A DNA stretch of 64,000 nucleotides from Podaxis mareebaensis. Its lineage: Eukaryota > Basidiomycota > Agaricomycetes > Agaricales > Agaricaceae. Shown piece after piece: positions 36,123-47,593 of the stretch (the first letter of the stretch is position 1; every line of letters begins with the position of its first letter). Location: the NCBI GenBank assembly GCA_018524725.1, contig JAEUWP010000188.1, positions 62,001 through 126,000 on the forward strand, read 5' to 3'. The notes under the pieces were generated by a model. It did not search any database. It was given only the letters and a program-made list of their open reading frames with translations, and was not told the origin of the DNA. The translations under genes were made by a program, and so were the position numbers.

Positions 36123-38358
36123 CGGTTGGGTGGTCGGGTTGGATGACCTTCGCCTTCTCTCACCGCTCTCCAAGGGTTTGGTAATGGTTTGGTTTGTTTT
36201 TGCGGTTTTCGGTTGGTTCCTGATTTATGGATATCTGGTCGATTTTCGACTTTGGTTTGGTTCTGGTCCCGGTTTCGGTTCTCTCTTTGGATGGCTGGGT
36301 TGGATTGGTTGGGTTGGACTAGGATAGAACCGAAGCGGGGCCTGACCACTCCCCTATTCGCGCATTGTATGTGCGAAGAGATATGGATGTTGATCGAGGT
36401 TCAACATTCAACCCGGATGTGCAGATGCGGTGCATATGCTCATAACTTTTGCTGCATCAGCACCCCTGTGTCACTCCACTCCCGTCACAGGCCGATGTAC
36501 CCCATACTACTCCTTTTTTTTTCCCGCCCCCAACGTTGCATCTTGGGCTCGGTTGGCCGTTAACCGTTAGCCATTCGTCATCCATCGTTCGGCTTTTCCC
36601 TAGTTGCCCGTTAGCTGTTACTGGTCTGACCGCTTCCGGCGGACATAACTGCGGTGCGGGATTGCTGTAGATCTGTGATCTATCAGCCCTGGCTGTGCGC
36701 CAGAGTGGTGATCAGGCTTCAGGAACGCAGATTAGTATTGCCACTGGCGACCCTGGCTGTGGTCGCTGATTTGGGGTACCTGTTTCAATTGTTTCCTTTT
36801 TCTGTTTTTTTCCTCTCTCTCTTCTCCTCTTTCTATTCATCTTTATAATTATCTTTCGTTCCCTGTTCGCTCTGGGCTGTATATCCTCGTGAAGAGCGGA
36901 TTGCAGTGCTGTCTCCGCCTCGTAGGGGTGGTGACCCGAGTATCGTCATCATTGTCCTTAATATTTCCTTTTCCTTTCGCCTCTTCCTGTCTAGTCTACG
37001 TGTCGACATAGAGTCGAGTCTGTTCCACCGCCTCTACTTTTTTCGTCGTCACCTCCCTTCCTGCTCCCCTCCACTATTTGTTGCTCTATTTATTATCATC
37101 ATCATCATCGGCCCGACATAGAGCTTCTCATTTCTCAGGTATAGAGGTGTCTCGCTCGCCACGTCTCTCATTGGTAATATGTCCCGTACTCCGTACTCCG
37201 CCTGGCTTGGTTACGTTGTATCATACGGTTTCGGTTTCCCCCCTTGTATCGCTGTAGCCATACCCCCTGCCACCTGTCTGCTTGTCTGCTTGTCTTGTAT
37301 ATACGATTCCGAGATGATGAATGCCATTCTGTGTTTTATGCAAAGAAAAGATAAAGGCTATTACCTGTGTCAGTTCTAAGTTCCATTTGACTTCTGCTTC
37401 CTAAACTTTGAGTTAATTATGAAGTGTGATATGGATGTTGTCAAAAAGAAAAACTTTTTTGTGTCACCGCCATAGCCAAACCCAAGACTCCGGGGTCCGG
37501 AGAAAGCTTGAGTGTTTGAGCGCTGAGCAGAAAACTTCCTCCTCGTTCCATGTGGCCGGTAACGTTGACGTCTCTAACTTTAGATGTGATGCCCACCCTT
37601 TTTTCGTTATCGTGGTAGCTGGGAGTGTTGTGATCAGTGAGTGATCAACAGTGATGAACCTAGTGCACAGGTGCTAGGGACCAACATTTATAATTATAGT
37701 GAAAGCCACATGGACACTGGACACTGGTAAAAGGATTGATATATTGATATATTGGTATAGTGATAGCTCAATGTTCGACGTTCGACGTTCGACGCGGACA
37801 CTCTGCTGCGCGATCATTGTCCCTTCTGCCAGTGAGGCTCCCGCTTCGGTAGCAGTCAATTTGAACGAATTTAGAGGTGAGCCGGACGGGTGATGGCCGT
37901 CGTCCCGAGCCGCTTAAGAAGGCTGTTAAATTACGGTTGGTTGGCATTTCATATTTCATGTGCATGTGCGACTGACGGAATGTTTTGTGTGGGCTGTGGC
38001 TTTGAAGAAGTTATGGAATAAATCAAGGGGTTGTGGTTTATGGTATTTGGTTCGATTGTTTTAAACGGTTCGCGGACATAGTCAAGCCAGCCCCGCTGGA
38101 ATCGGAGTTGGTGACATGTTGAAGCCCCTATTTTGACGGGTATCAATAGATGTACCCACGTGGACTCGCATATTTACAGACTTTTAATGGGAAAACGCTC
38201 ACAATCGCCCAATACAAGAACAAAGTACATACAACAACAGGTATTACGACAGACAAAGCATAAGGAATTCGGGTATAGTGAATACGAAGGACCAAGGGAT
38301 GTAAATGGTCATCAAGCGATAAGAATAGGAAATTACCGTCAATGACGAAGAGATCATG
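36123..38358. other. About 2.2 kb intergenic, with biased and repetitive stretches
   Basis: No convincing gene. 36170-36320 is strongly G/T-rich on the plus strand with recurrent GGTTTGG and GGTTGG words. 36780-37120 is C/T-rich. Short tandem repeats cluster at 37711-37793. The right end holds the 3' flank of the minus-strand membrane-protein gene. Confidence 0.5.
37711..37793. repeat. Cluster of short tandem repeats
   Basis: Within 83 bases three different small repeats follow one another: GGACACT twice (about 37712-37725), ATTGATAT twice (about 37735-37750), and GTTCGAC three times (37773-37793). Confidence 0.75.
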
Positions 38359-39512
38359 TCAACGCTTTCCGCCAGGTGATTGGGGTATTCGTGTTGGCAC
38401 AGTGGACTCAGCAGCCGTTGAGGTTGTAGAGACAGGCCACGGGCACGTATGGACACCAATACAAAACTGGAATTGTCCTCCGTCCTCTATCCCAAGGATG
38501 TCTTCCCTCATCCGATCGTGGCTCTCGACCAGCGTTTCGGATTTTGAGAATGAAGAGTATAGGCTGTGGCTCCTCTGGTGCGCAGGTGCTTGCGAATGGT
38601 GGCGTTCGTAATGATGTCGTTGTCGAGAGGATGCAAGAGACGGCATTTCGATTATGACAGCCACTTGAGCTATCTTTTGTTCCTCCGCCTCCTTATCTTC
38701 GGCGCAAGTTGTCTGGATAGTGGTCAGCGTATCATCCGGGGTGGCGTTAGCACGGTTGTGTCGGCGAAAGAGGGAGAGGGGAGTAAAGTCGTCAAAACGT
38801 TGTCGCATACTTGAAGGAGGTATTAGATGTTGTGATTGTGGTTGGGTATCAGTTGGTGGTGATCGTGATGTCAGCGGATCGGTATTGGATGACGCAGTCG
38901 GCGGGGGTATCAGAGGATTCTGGTCCGTGATCAAGGCGTTAGATGGTTCGTACAGCTGTAGAACAGCAAGGGGCTGCGTGGAAGGAAGAACGTTAGTATT
39001 CAATAAACATGACGAATCGAAGCTCGCGAAGCCGAGTCTAAGCCTCAAACGGAAAAAAGGAAATACGAGAGAGGCGGCCGCCCAAACCGGATTGACTCAA
39101 GTCGAAAGACAAAGCCACGTTGAACAATACACACCATGGTATTATCCCAGAGCCCATAATCGACACCGTCCACCCTCGCGCTCCGACCCGCCCACGCCTC
39201 CCACAGCACCGGTTTCTCGCCGAGTCTCGAATCGCTACCTCCTCTACCAGCAGAATCCGTCAAGTCAGAATTTCCTACCCCGGCAAACCTCCTCCCGTCA
39301 CGTCCAGCTCCTTCATAGCCTAATTCTCTCCCAAACTGCACTCGTCGCCAGCCAAAGACAGCAATCATAGCTGCAGAAAATATGCCTATGGCCAGGAACG
39401 CAAGAATAAGCGGCGGTGAGCCGATGGGGGACATACTACCCCCGCCTGAGCTTGAAGTTGTATGTGCTGCCTGTGGTACATCTGAGGTCGTTGGAGATGA
39501 CTGAGGAGGCAT
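38359..39512 (-). CDS. Single-pass membrane protein with VAV-x-I-x-MPSL motif, copy 1
   Basis: Two exons (39135-39512 and 38359-38973) encode 330 residues. A short Ser/Thr-rich N-terminal part (MPPQSSPTTSDVPQAAHTTS) without a signal peptide is followed by one hydrophobic segment at about residues 35-52 (LILAFLAIGIFSAAMIAVFG). Arg-rich sequence and a long Ser/Pro/Arg-rich tail come next. Inside the tail is IAQVAVIIEMPSLASSR, and near the end FCIGVHTCPW. The gene at 60604-61751 has the same architecture, an intron at the matching place (after T-M or L-T, before PL-A/S), and the motifs VAVLIQMPSLSSR and YEVGVATLPW, so the two are paralogs. The topology suggests a short outside and long cytosolic tail. 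Function unknown; I do not recognise a named family. Confidence 0.8.
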
Positions 39513-39799
39513 GGCTTGCGGTGGGGGTACGGAGGTACCATGGGATGTCAGTTTCCTTCCAAGCCAGGCTAATCATTTGTATGGGGAACACCTGATCATT
39601 TTAACTCACTTATGTATCACCTACATCATTTCTCGGCCTGCTTCCCCTTACCCCCCCTTCTTGTATCTCTTGGCAGTACTATCAGTGCATTCCAGGCCTC
39701 TATATACATGAGGGAATTATAAAGATAGGTAAATACAAATTGCAATGCGGACTCTCCGGCGTCCTAATTACTCTCTCTTGCTCACACAGTCTAGACTAT

Positions 39800-41725
39800 T
39801 TAAAGATCCCTTCGCTTGATGCCGAGTCTGACTTGGAGCGGTTTTCTCAAGAACCCTTCGCTGATCTCCATCTACAATGGTTTGTCAGTTCTGAAAAGCT
39901 CGTTCAGCACAACTTGCTCTACTCACCTTCTGACCAGGTTTCTCAAGCACAAGATCGAATCGGCGCATGATAGACGCGATGATGATTTGCAATTCCATTG
40001 CAGCGAGGTTACGACCAACACAAGCACTACAAAACAAGGTTAAGAAGGAGCAATAAACGCTCAAAGGGAAATATGCTACGTACCGAGGACCAACGGAGTA
40101 CGGGTTGAAAGCCTTGTTCATAGCAGCCTGATCACCTTCGAACCAGCGTTCCGGACGATAAGTCTCGAAGTCCTCGCCCCAAATCTTGGGGTCGCGGTGA
40201 ATCGAGTAGCTGGGCACACTAAGGATCGTTCCTCCGGGGAAGAATTCACCCAAAACGGTCAAACCACCTTCGGGGACAATACGGGGGAGACCAATGCCAG
40301 AAGTCGAATGGATGCGGAGACCTTCATTAATGCAGGCCTCGAGATATGGAAGACGCTTGATCTGTTCCGCGGTTGCAACGAATTCGTCTTCGGTACCCAG
40401 TTGCTCATCGAGTTCTTTGTGAAGTTTGTCTTGGGCTTGACGGTTCTGAGCCAGGTAGTAGAGAATCGCGCAGCTTGAGCTTGAGAGATTCTCAGCGCCA
40501 CCGTAATCATAATGGAATGGGCAACAACTTACTTTGACGTGGTATCGGAACCAGCGACGAGAAGTGTAAGAGCTTCGGCCGTCAATTCTTCCCTACCCAT
40601 AGGGTTGCCTTCGCTATCCCGTCCGCTCTGCAACTTGCTCAAGAGGTCGACGCGATCGGTAGGAGTGGCCAAACGTTTCGAGACAGCGGCAATGGCAATT
40701 CCAGCGACAGTCTTGACGTCCCTTGAACCTTGTGCGAAACCGGGGAGGTGGCGAACAATTGGGCGCCAACGAGGGGGGATGGCACTCATGGTAAGGTTGA
40801 ATTCACCGCGGCTGTTGAGAATGCTGATGGCTGGAACACCGATAACCTCTCCTTGCTTGGCTTCCTTTCCGTAAGACTCCATCATGCTCTTTGGGTCTTT
40901 GGGCACGAGGGCAATGTCCTTGGCAGCCTCGAGCATGCCGAAGGGTTCACCAAAAGCAAGGTCACCAACAATATCGAATGCCAGATAGTTTGTCCCTACG
41001 TCCCCATTATCAGCATCGTCCCGAAATGAAGGCGGGAAGGAACTGGCAACTTACATGGTAGAACATCAAGGTAGAGCCTGCCGTCCTTTCCTTCCCAACC
41101 ACCTTCACCGTCGTCCCCAGACATTCCCTTGACGGCCATATCGTACAGGCGATCCCATTGCCTCATGAATGTGGCAACATACATGCGAACCTTGGGTTCG
41201 AATGCAATAACGCTCTTTTGGGAGAAAATGTGCGAGATGATCTTGCGCTTGCGGGTGTGCTCTGCACGATCCCTGACGTTGAAGAGACCACGCTGGATCG
41301 AAACAAAGGCATCGTAGAAGTCAGACTTGAGGGTTCCGGTACTGTGACCATAAACGGCGTTGAGTGCATCCGCGTCGGCGACGGAAATATGGTTAGGGGC
41401 AATTCGGACAACGGGACCTGTATTGCGTGGAGAGAACGGATCAGGTGTCTTGGCGTTTATGTTGTGCTAATCAAGAATTATTATTTGACATACCGTATTT
41501 GCGGTGGTAATCGTGGATGACCTCGGATCGGTGCTGCTGCTTGGAAACATACGCCAACCAGAAGTCGGTGAACTTAGCGAGGAAGGGCCCTGGGTATCTG
41601 CGAATTCTTTGTGGATCCACGAGGTAAGGGACAATGTGGTAGAGGAGGATGGCCACTGGGATGGCGCACGCCACAGTCTGGGCGTCTGCGTTTGTATAAA
41701 GATTGTTCAGTGTCTCTAGAATCAT
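39800..41725 (-). CDS. Cytochrome P450, CYP53-type (benzoate 4-hydroxylase-like)
   Basis: Membrane-anchored heme monooxygenase. Exons joined on the minus strand give an N-terminal hydrophobic anchor (VACAIPVAILLYHIVPYL), then YPGPFLAKFTDFWLAYVSKQ, VVRIAPNHISVADADALN, YGHSTGTLKSDFYDAFVSIQ, RAEHTRKRKIISHIFSQKSV, the I-helix AGSDTTS, the K-helix ExxR as INEGLR, the PERW meander and the heme loop FNPYSVGPRACVGR with the Cys ligand. The run from APNHIS to FSQKSV is close to what I remember of fungal CYP53 enzymes, which para-hydroxylate benzoate and related lignin-derived aromatics on the ER. Short introns interrupt it at several points. The last exon begins right after an AACCATTGTAG acceptor and ends with TAA at 39800-39802. 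All catalytic motifs are intact. The subfamily assignment is from memory. Confidence 0.9.
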
Positions 41726-42868
41726 GGTGAAAAGGGAGGGCGTGGTGCCTCGGGGGAAGGAAGCAAGGGTTTAAGTAGTCTTCGGAAAGTGAATAGGTCG
41801 ACTCACAGTTGGAGCAGGCAATCTACCGACAGAAATCAGATCTTGTTGAAAGGAATCTTCATCTCCTTCTATGATCTCTGCCTTCCATTGTGTCCATTTG
41901 CTATTCATTCTCTGACGTATCCTCGGTAAATCTCCTCTTGTTGATACAAACTCGTGCATTTGCAGTGGGATTTTGCGAGGTCCAGTACGACGGGATCGGC
42001 CGCTCCACCCTGGCAATCAAACGACCACTCCCACTTTTGCTCAGAGTTCGACGTACTGACGCCGGCTAAAACGTCAGAGCGTGCGCTTGGAGTTTGCACC
42101 ATTAGTATAACCATGGGGATCATAATTCAGTGATCCATCGGCACTGTCCCTTTGATTTGATGGACAAAGCGTGTGACCCGACATGCGCGTCTGCAGGAAC
42201 AGAGAAGCAGTTCAGAGGTAATCATCGTGGGCAAGTGACCCTGTACGGACCAATTGCTGCGAATTCTCCAGAACAACAAGGCATTGTGACTGATTCTCGT
42301 GCTGAGAAGCAGCAAAGAAGATCCAACAAACATTATAGATCACCCATCCCGAAAATCGAGGAGTAAGGCACAGATAAGTTTCCTGTGTATGTTTCGCATA
42401 GCAGATCATCCCGGCGCCAAGACCTTGCCCTCGCTCACGAACCTCGTGTAATGACATCGGCCATGGTAGCCTAATCCCTTAAAACTCTCACGACTGCATT
42501 GGACGTTTGGACTTAGATGCGTACTCGCCTTCCAACCCCCGATTGGCACTGCGACACGACAGGCGCAACTATGTACTCTCCGCCAAGCACCTGCCAAGAG
42601 CAGTACTGAGCGGAACTATTTTTATCTCCTCGTTCCGCCACGTGATGTTTCACGACCACTCCTGACACGAACAAGCGCGGGCATTCCTTATTTTTAGAAC
42701 ATGAGAGTGAATATCTGCCCATTGGTAGGGCTTTTTTGACCGTTGATATAAAATGACCTGCTGACCGCAAGCCATTGCTCTTGCTTTCTTTCTTCCTCTC
42801 CCATCTATCGCGTTCTATCATAAGTTACCTAGTCTCCTAGTTATTTATTTCCTTGACTTGTAGTTACC
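41726..42868. other. Divergent intergenic region between P450 and secreted glycoprotein genes
   Basis: Contains the promoters of both flanking genes. Internal frames are short and motif-less; no further gene seen. Confidence 0.5.
42747..42754 (+). promoter_or_regulatory. TATA box of the secreted glycoprotein gene
   Basis: TATAAAAT, 122 bases before ATG 42869, with a C/T-rich stretch (TTGCTTTCTTTCTTCCTCTC) between them. Confidence 0.6.
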
Positions 42869-44534
42869 ATGCCCCGGATCCAGAACTTGATCCTTATCTG
42901 TGGGTTTCTTGCTATCTGCGCCTACTCCCAGTTTTTACCCGATACTGCACCGGAGAAGACCCAGCAGGGCCAAGTCGGTACAAACAAATGTGGTACTCAA
43001 TCTAGCCAGACTTCGATGTGTCAGAATGCATACAGTGAGCAGATTTCCTGTCGTCATCCCAATGTCACTCCAAGTCTAAGCGACGGATGCAGTCAACTCC
43101 ATCGACGATTTCTGTCTCTTTGCGCCTTCAAAGCCTGGACCTGACTCCGTAATTGGCAATACCGAAGTATGAATAAATTCTCTGTCCGTGGCCTTGCTCA
43201 CTAATCCGGTCATTACAAGCGAGAGGAGATATCTTGGTGTATGAAAGTGTGTGACTCTCTTCTTCGTTCCACTCATCGTAGATTTACCTATATATGGTAG
43301 AACGGAACTGGAACACGTCTGATCCCCGATGGAGCCATTACTGGTGCCCACTTCATTCAAACGCCGGATTTCGTCCAAGTCACTGGTTAGTGCCACTTTC
43401 CCGGTCATAGCATACCAGCGATTAGCATTGATGTTTCATAGGAATTGGAGACCTGACTAAGATTAATATTCCCAGAGGCGACGAGGGAGTAAGTGTTTCG
43501 CTTGGCGCATACATTTAATCTCATTGATTTTGATTTTCAAGGGCGAGGTACGAGGTAGTCTATTTTTTTTCGTCGACCTAGAACTCAACCTTTTTAAGTT
43601 GGATCCACACGGAGCTGATGGTAACGGTGAGTAGGCTACTCCGAACCCTGATGCTTTATTCTCTGACCATCCGTAACAGGCAACCCGATAGGTGGCTTGG
43701 TATTTTCGAACGCCTTTGGCGGGAACATAATACAGATCCATGAATGGACGGTGAGTGAATGGGGCTCTGCCACCCCCTGAATGGCTGACACAATCCTATG
43801 ATAGAATTTTATGTCCGATTCCGAATTTTGCTTTAGGGCTTGTAAACCTGGCCCGCGGGCGGCTACACTCTGCCAACATATTTATGATGTTATGGGTTGC
43901 CATTGGAATATGCCCGGAAATTATGACGCGGGATTCGATACCTGTCAGGCGGATAGTGGAGAGGTGTGGTTGTCTGCTCAAAACAATTTAAAACTTCTCA
44001 TTGCCTTTCCAGCCGATGGGGGTCTACGGCTCCTCGACATTCTTCCAAGGTCAACCAGTAACGCCTCCTGCTCATCCTCCTCCAGCTAGCTCGTCTTGTT
44101 CAATAACTAGCAGCATCGGAAATGGCCTGACTGTGGTTGCTACTGAAACGCTCACACCGTCCAGCACGACCGGGGCTGCGGGTGGGGCGATCACGTCGCC
44201 GGGTGTGACTGGAACTGGAACGATCACATCGGTTGGTGCATTCGCAACTGGAACTGGGTCGATTACATCGATTAGTGCAACTGTCACTGGAACGAGCATT
44301 CGATCAAATTCTGCACAGGTACTTGGAGCCTCGTATTTTTTCCATGACTACTGAGCCTAACTTTGTTCGAAGGGCGGCGGTACGACAGATACATCGATAC
44401 CAGTCTCTACCGATATCCCTACTAACACGACCTCAGGAGCTCGGGGATCGCCAGGCGGGGTGGACAAGTTGGCTATGACTGTCGGTTCAAGTGTACTTAC
44501 GATTGGCATGATTGTAGCACATTCCCTCTTCTAA
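42869..44534 (+). CDS. Secreted GPI-anchored glycoprotein, macrofage-activating-glycoprotein type
   Basis: Starts with a signal peptide (MPRIQNLILICGFLAICAYS). The spliced product then has a Cys-rich body: TNKCGTQSSQTSMCQNAY, INSIDDFCLFAP, ISWCMK, RLIPDGAITGAHFIQTPDFV, LTKINIPRGDEG, GE, LDPHGADGNGNPIGGLVFSN, EFCFRACKPGPRAATLCQHI and YDVMGCHWNMPGNYDAGFD. After that comes a Ser/Thr-rich stretch suited to O-glycosylation, and a hydrophobic C-terminus (VGSSVLTIGMIVAHSLF) that looks like a GPI-attachment signal. The body matches the conserved fungal secreted family usually labelled macrofage activating glycoprotein; its biological role is not established. One exon is only 6 nt (43542-43547). The stop is TAA at 44532-44534. 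It converges on the hydroquinone reductase gene 215 bp away. Confidence 0.85.
43542..43547 (+). other. 6-nt micro-exon in the secreted glycoprotein gene
   Basis: GGCGAG sits between acceptor TTTTCAAG and donor GTACGA. Including it in phase 0 produces GDEG-GE-LDPHGADG, matching the family's usual GGELDPHGADG block. Without it the two conserved residues GE are lost but the frame is kept. Confidence 0.75.
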
Positions 44535-44748
44535 AGCACGGGCGATTTTGTGTTGAGGAATTACAACTGAAACCATGCATTTACATCGGAACTGAAGGTG
44601 TTTTTACAAGGATATGGTTATTCGGAATGCTAGCCTTTGTTCTTTCGCACCTTTTCCCACTGATAGCAATCGGATCATTAACCCGGAGTACACATCCAGA
44701 TAACAGTATTGTGGACTCCATCTGGCTGCAAGTCAGGCTTCAACCATC

Positions 44749-46455
44749 TCAGAGAGGCCGGATGTCGGGAACAGGTCCAAGAGGTACAACCCTAGTTGGG
44801 TTAATCTGCACAAAAATCATGATTTATTTCTCCAGTAGCAAGAGCGGAATACAAACATACCGATGTGTGTGACCAGTAGTAGTGGGTCTTGATATGCTCA
44901 AAGTTGGTGGATGATTTGAAAGCGTCGTTGTTCCAGTAGAGCTTGCGCAGCCAGCTGTCAATCGGTAACGTCAATGATCTGGTATCCGTGCTAACGCAAG
45001 CGCAAGTTGGTCACTACTCACAGGTCAATAGCAGGATAACCATCACGAATGGTGCGGAAGTTGCATTTGAAGTGGCCTACGTAAACGGGATCGAAGCGGA
45101 TCTGATGGCAGTAAACAATTGAGTCCGGTTTCGAGATATGAGAAAGGGAAGGGTACTAACGATAGTGACCCAGAGTCGGATATCAGCTTCAGTGAGCCTA
45201 TCGCCGACCAAATAGTCCTTGCCCTCGAGGAGCTTCTCAACTTTGTCTAGGGCGTTGAAGACGTCTTGCACGGCCAAGCTGTAGGCCTCTTGGGTGGTGG
45301 CGAAGCCTGCACGGTAGACGCCATCTGTGATGAGGTGATTTAGCGTGAGTAATCGGTCCATGTGGACGATTGCATAATGTATTGGTACGTGGGGATGAGT
45401 AGATCAACCGAAACTTGATGCGTTACATCAAGCGAGCGCATCGTGTAATTGCGACTCACGCGGGTGCCAAGATGGAGAACGAAATATGAAAGAGAACTGG
45501 TCGAGACTCACTGTTGATGTTGGGATAGATCCATTCATTAAGCTCGTCGATACGCGATCGGAGCTCTTCGGGGTAGAAATCGAGGGCAGCTTTATCGGCG
45601 GGAATAAGGTGATTGAAGGCAGAGTTGAACATGCGGATGATCTCCGACGATTCGTTGTTTACGATGGTCTTGAGCTTTTTGTCCCAGAGGACGGGGACGG
45701 TAAACCTGAATAGAGAGGTCGATAAGTCATCGGACGAGATGCAGAGGGCCCGAAACGCGTGACGAACCTGCCGGCGTAGTCAGGTTGGACACCTAGGTAG
45801 AGGTCCTTGACGTGTTCTGAGTTGTTGACGGTATCGGCATCCGCACCGGGGAAGGGATCGATGTTGGCGAAAGGCCAGCCATTCGCGCCCATACGCGGAG
45901 AGACGACGGTGACGGCTATTATATATACGTTGGCATCAGCACATATTCCGTCGAAGAAGATTAGATAGCATCAAATTGGGTTGATCCGGGCTATTTTTAG
46001 GCTCTCCACTTCAGGTCTTCTGTCATCTGGTCACGAGACAAAGGGGGCGGAGTGGAGTAGATGGTATCTTCTGGCCCAGAGAGCGCAATATGAAGTAAAA
46101 TGGGGGAGAAACTCACAGATTAAGTTCTCAAGGCCTTTGAGCTTGCGCATGATGAGCGTCCTGGTAGCCCAAGCTAGACAGAAGTAAAAGTTAGGGTAGT
46201 ACGACGACATTGAAAGCTCGCTGAGCGTACGGCAAGCGAGAGAGACGTAGAGGTGATACCGATCTGATACAGAATATCATTAATTATCACAGTTGGACGA
46301 TGATAGTCGCAAAACGTACTGGCTTCAGCCTCAAACTTGGTGCCCGGGGCAATAGAGTTGCGGAATGAAGCATCCAACCGCTTGAAGGACCCATCTTTTT
46401 CGGTCTTCATCTTGCTGATGTCGGACTGGGTGGTAACATCCCTAGTAGTACTCAT
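44749..46455 (-). CDS. Glutathionyl-hydroquinone reductase (Xi-class GST, ECM4/PcpF-like)
   Basis: Glutathione-dependent enzyme that reduces S-glutathionyl-hydroquinones, with a thioredoxin-fold N-terminal domain and a helical C-terminal domain. The spliced protein contains [40 protein letters not shown] with the catalytic CPWA cysteine, [128 protein letters not shown] and the ending [13 protein letters not shown]. These are the standard blocks of the family, present and in order. ATG 46453-46455 follows a TATA box by 118 bases, so longer in-frame extensions upstream are unlikely to be translated. In wood-decay fungi such enzymes are linked to quinones and lignin-derived compounds; that role here is inference. 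Confidence 0.93.
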
Positions 46456-47593
46456 ATTGTTCCGTGATATGAATTGAAAATATTTAGAATTTGTACGCAG
46501 AGACGGTGTCAAAGGTGTCAATGGATGTCGAGGAAGAGCAGTGGAGAAGGCCCGGGTCCGAGCAGAATAGGATTTATATATCAGGGCATGTGGTCGTCCG
46601 TGCGCATCATAAAACGGTCCAGGAGAACCTGCACGTGCAGGTGAGGTCTTCGCGATGATGCATTCGGATGTGTTCAGTATTCTCACTAAGCTTACCCAGA
46701 TGAATAAGAACCAAAACGGGTGAGTTCGCAAAGGGTGTACTGACCCAAGACGGACCCTGGTCTGCTGCTGAGCATTTTGGAGCCTTCTTAAGCGCCTCGG
46801 GGGGTTGAGCGGTGGTAATATGCCAAGCCCTGCCCGTAGGAGCAGTTATATGTGGGCTGTCGACAAGCGAACATTACGGAGAAAACGACGGTGATGACGA
46901 AGCCATTACAAACCAACAACAGAACATCGGAAATGCGCCTTGTAGGGTCACGTGGCATGGCTTTCGTTAGTTTCGGAGCAAGATTCAGGCCTGCATGGGC
47001 GAGCGCGGTAGTTCAGGATGGTTCCCACCAGGTGCAATAATAGACTCCGGTCTGGCCAGCGCGTTCGTCGGGCAGCGACTGCAGTAGGGGATTTATTCTG
47101 ACGCTACAGAGGAGTTCAGAACCCTCGTAGCCGGGAACTGTGACCTCCAAATTAGCGCATGACATCCCTTCCAATTTTCGCTTAACCTCCTGGCTGGCAT
47201 GTGTGACGCGCGCACCAGAACGTCAATTGTGGCCAAGTTCCAGGAGCGACGATAGAGTTGCTAGCGTCATTCTGTCGTCCTAGGCACACTTCGCAAGGAA
47301 GAATAGAACAAGAGAAAAGGCTGAACTCCGATAATCCAAAAATACTACAGCTATACTATCAAATTGCCCTCACGTTGCACAATGCTGAAAAATCAACAAC
47401 CTCACCCTTTCTCGTCACAGCGCCTAGGTATCTCAACATGTAGGTCCACTGTCACAAGCAGGAGCACTAATCCAGAGTACCCGACATTCAACTTCCAACA
47501 CGTGTCCCTCATGTCTTGAGTTGAGCACTACTGAAGCAACAATATTCAACAAAGAATATGACAATGGCCAGGAAAGCAAGTGGACGTATGGTA
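46456..47593. other. Intergenic region, no gene seen
   Basis: The left part is the promoter of the hydroquinone reductase gene. The rest has only short frames and ends in the 3' flank of the next minus-strand gene. Confidence 0.5.
46573..46580 (-). promoter_or_regulatory. TATA box of the hydroquinone reductase gene
   Basis: TATATAAA on the minus strand, 118 bases before the chosen ATG. Confidence 0.6.
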
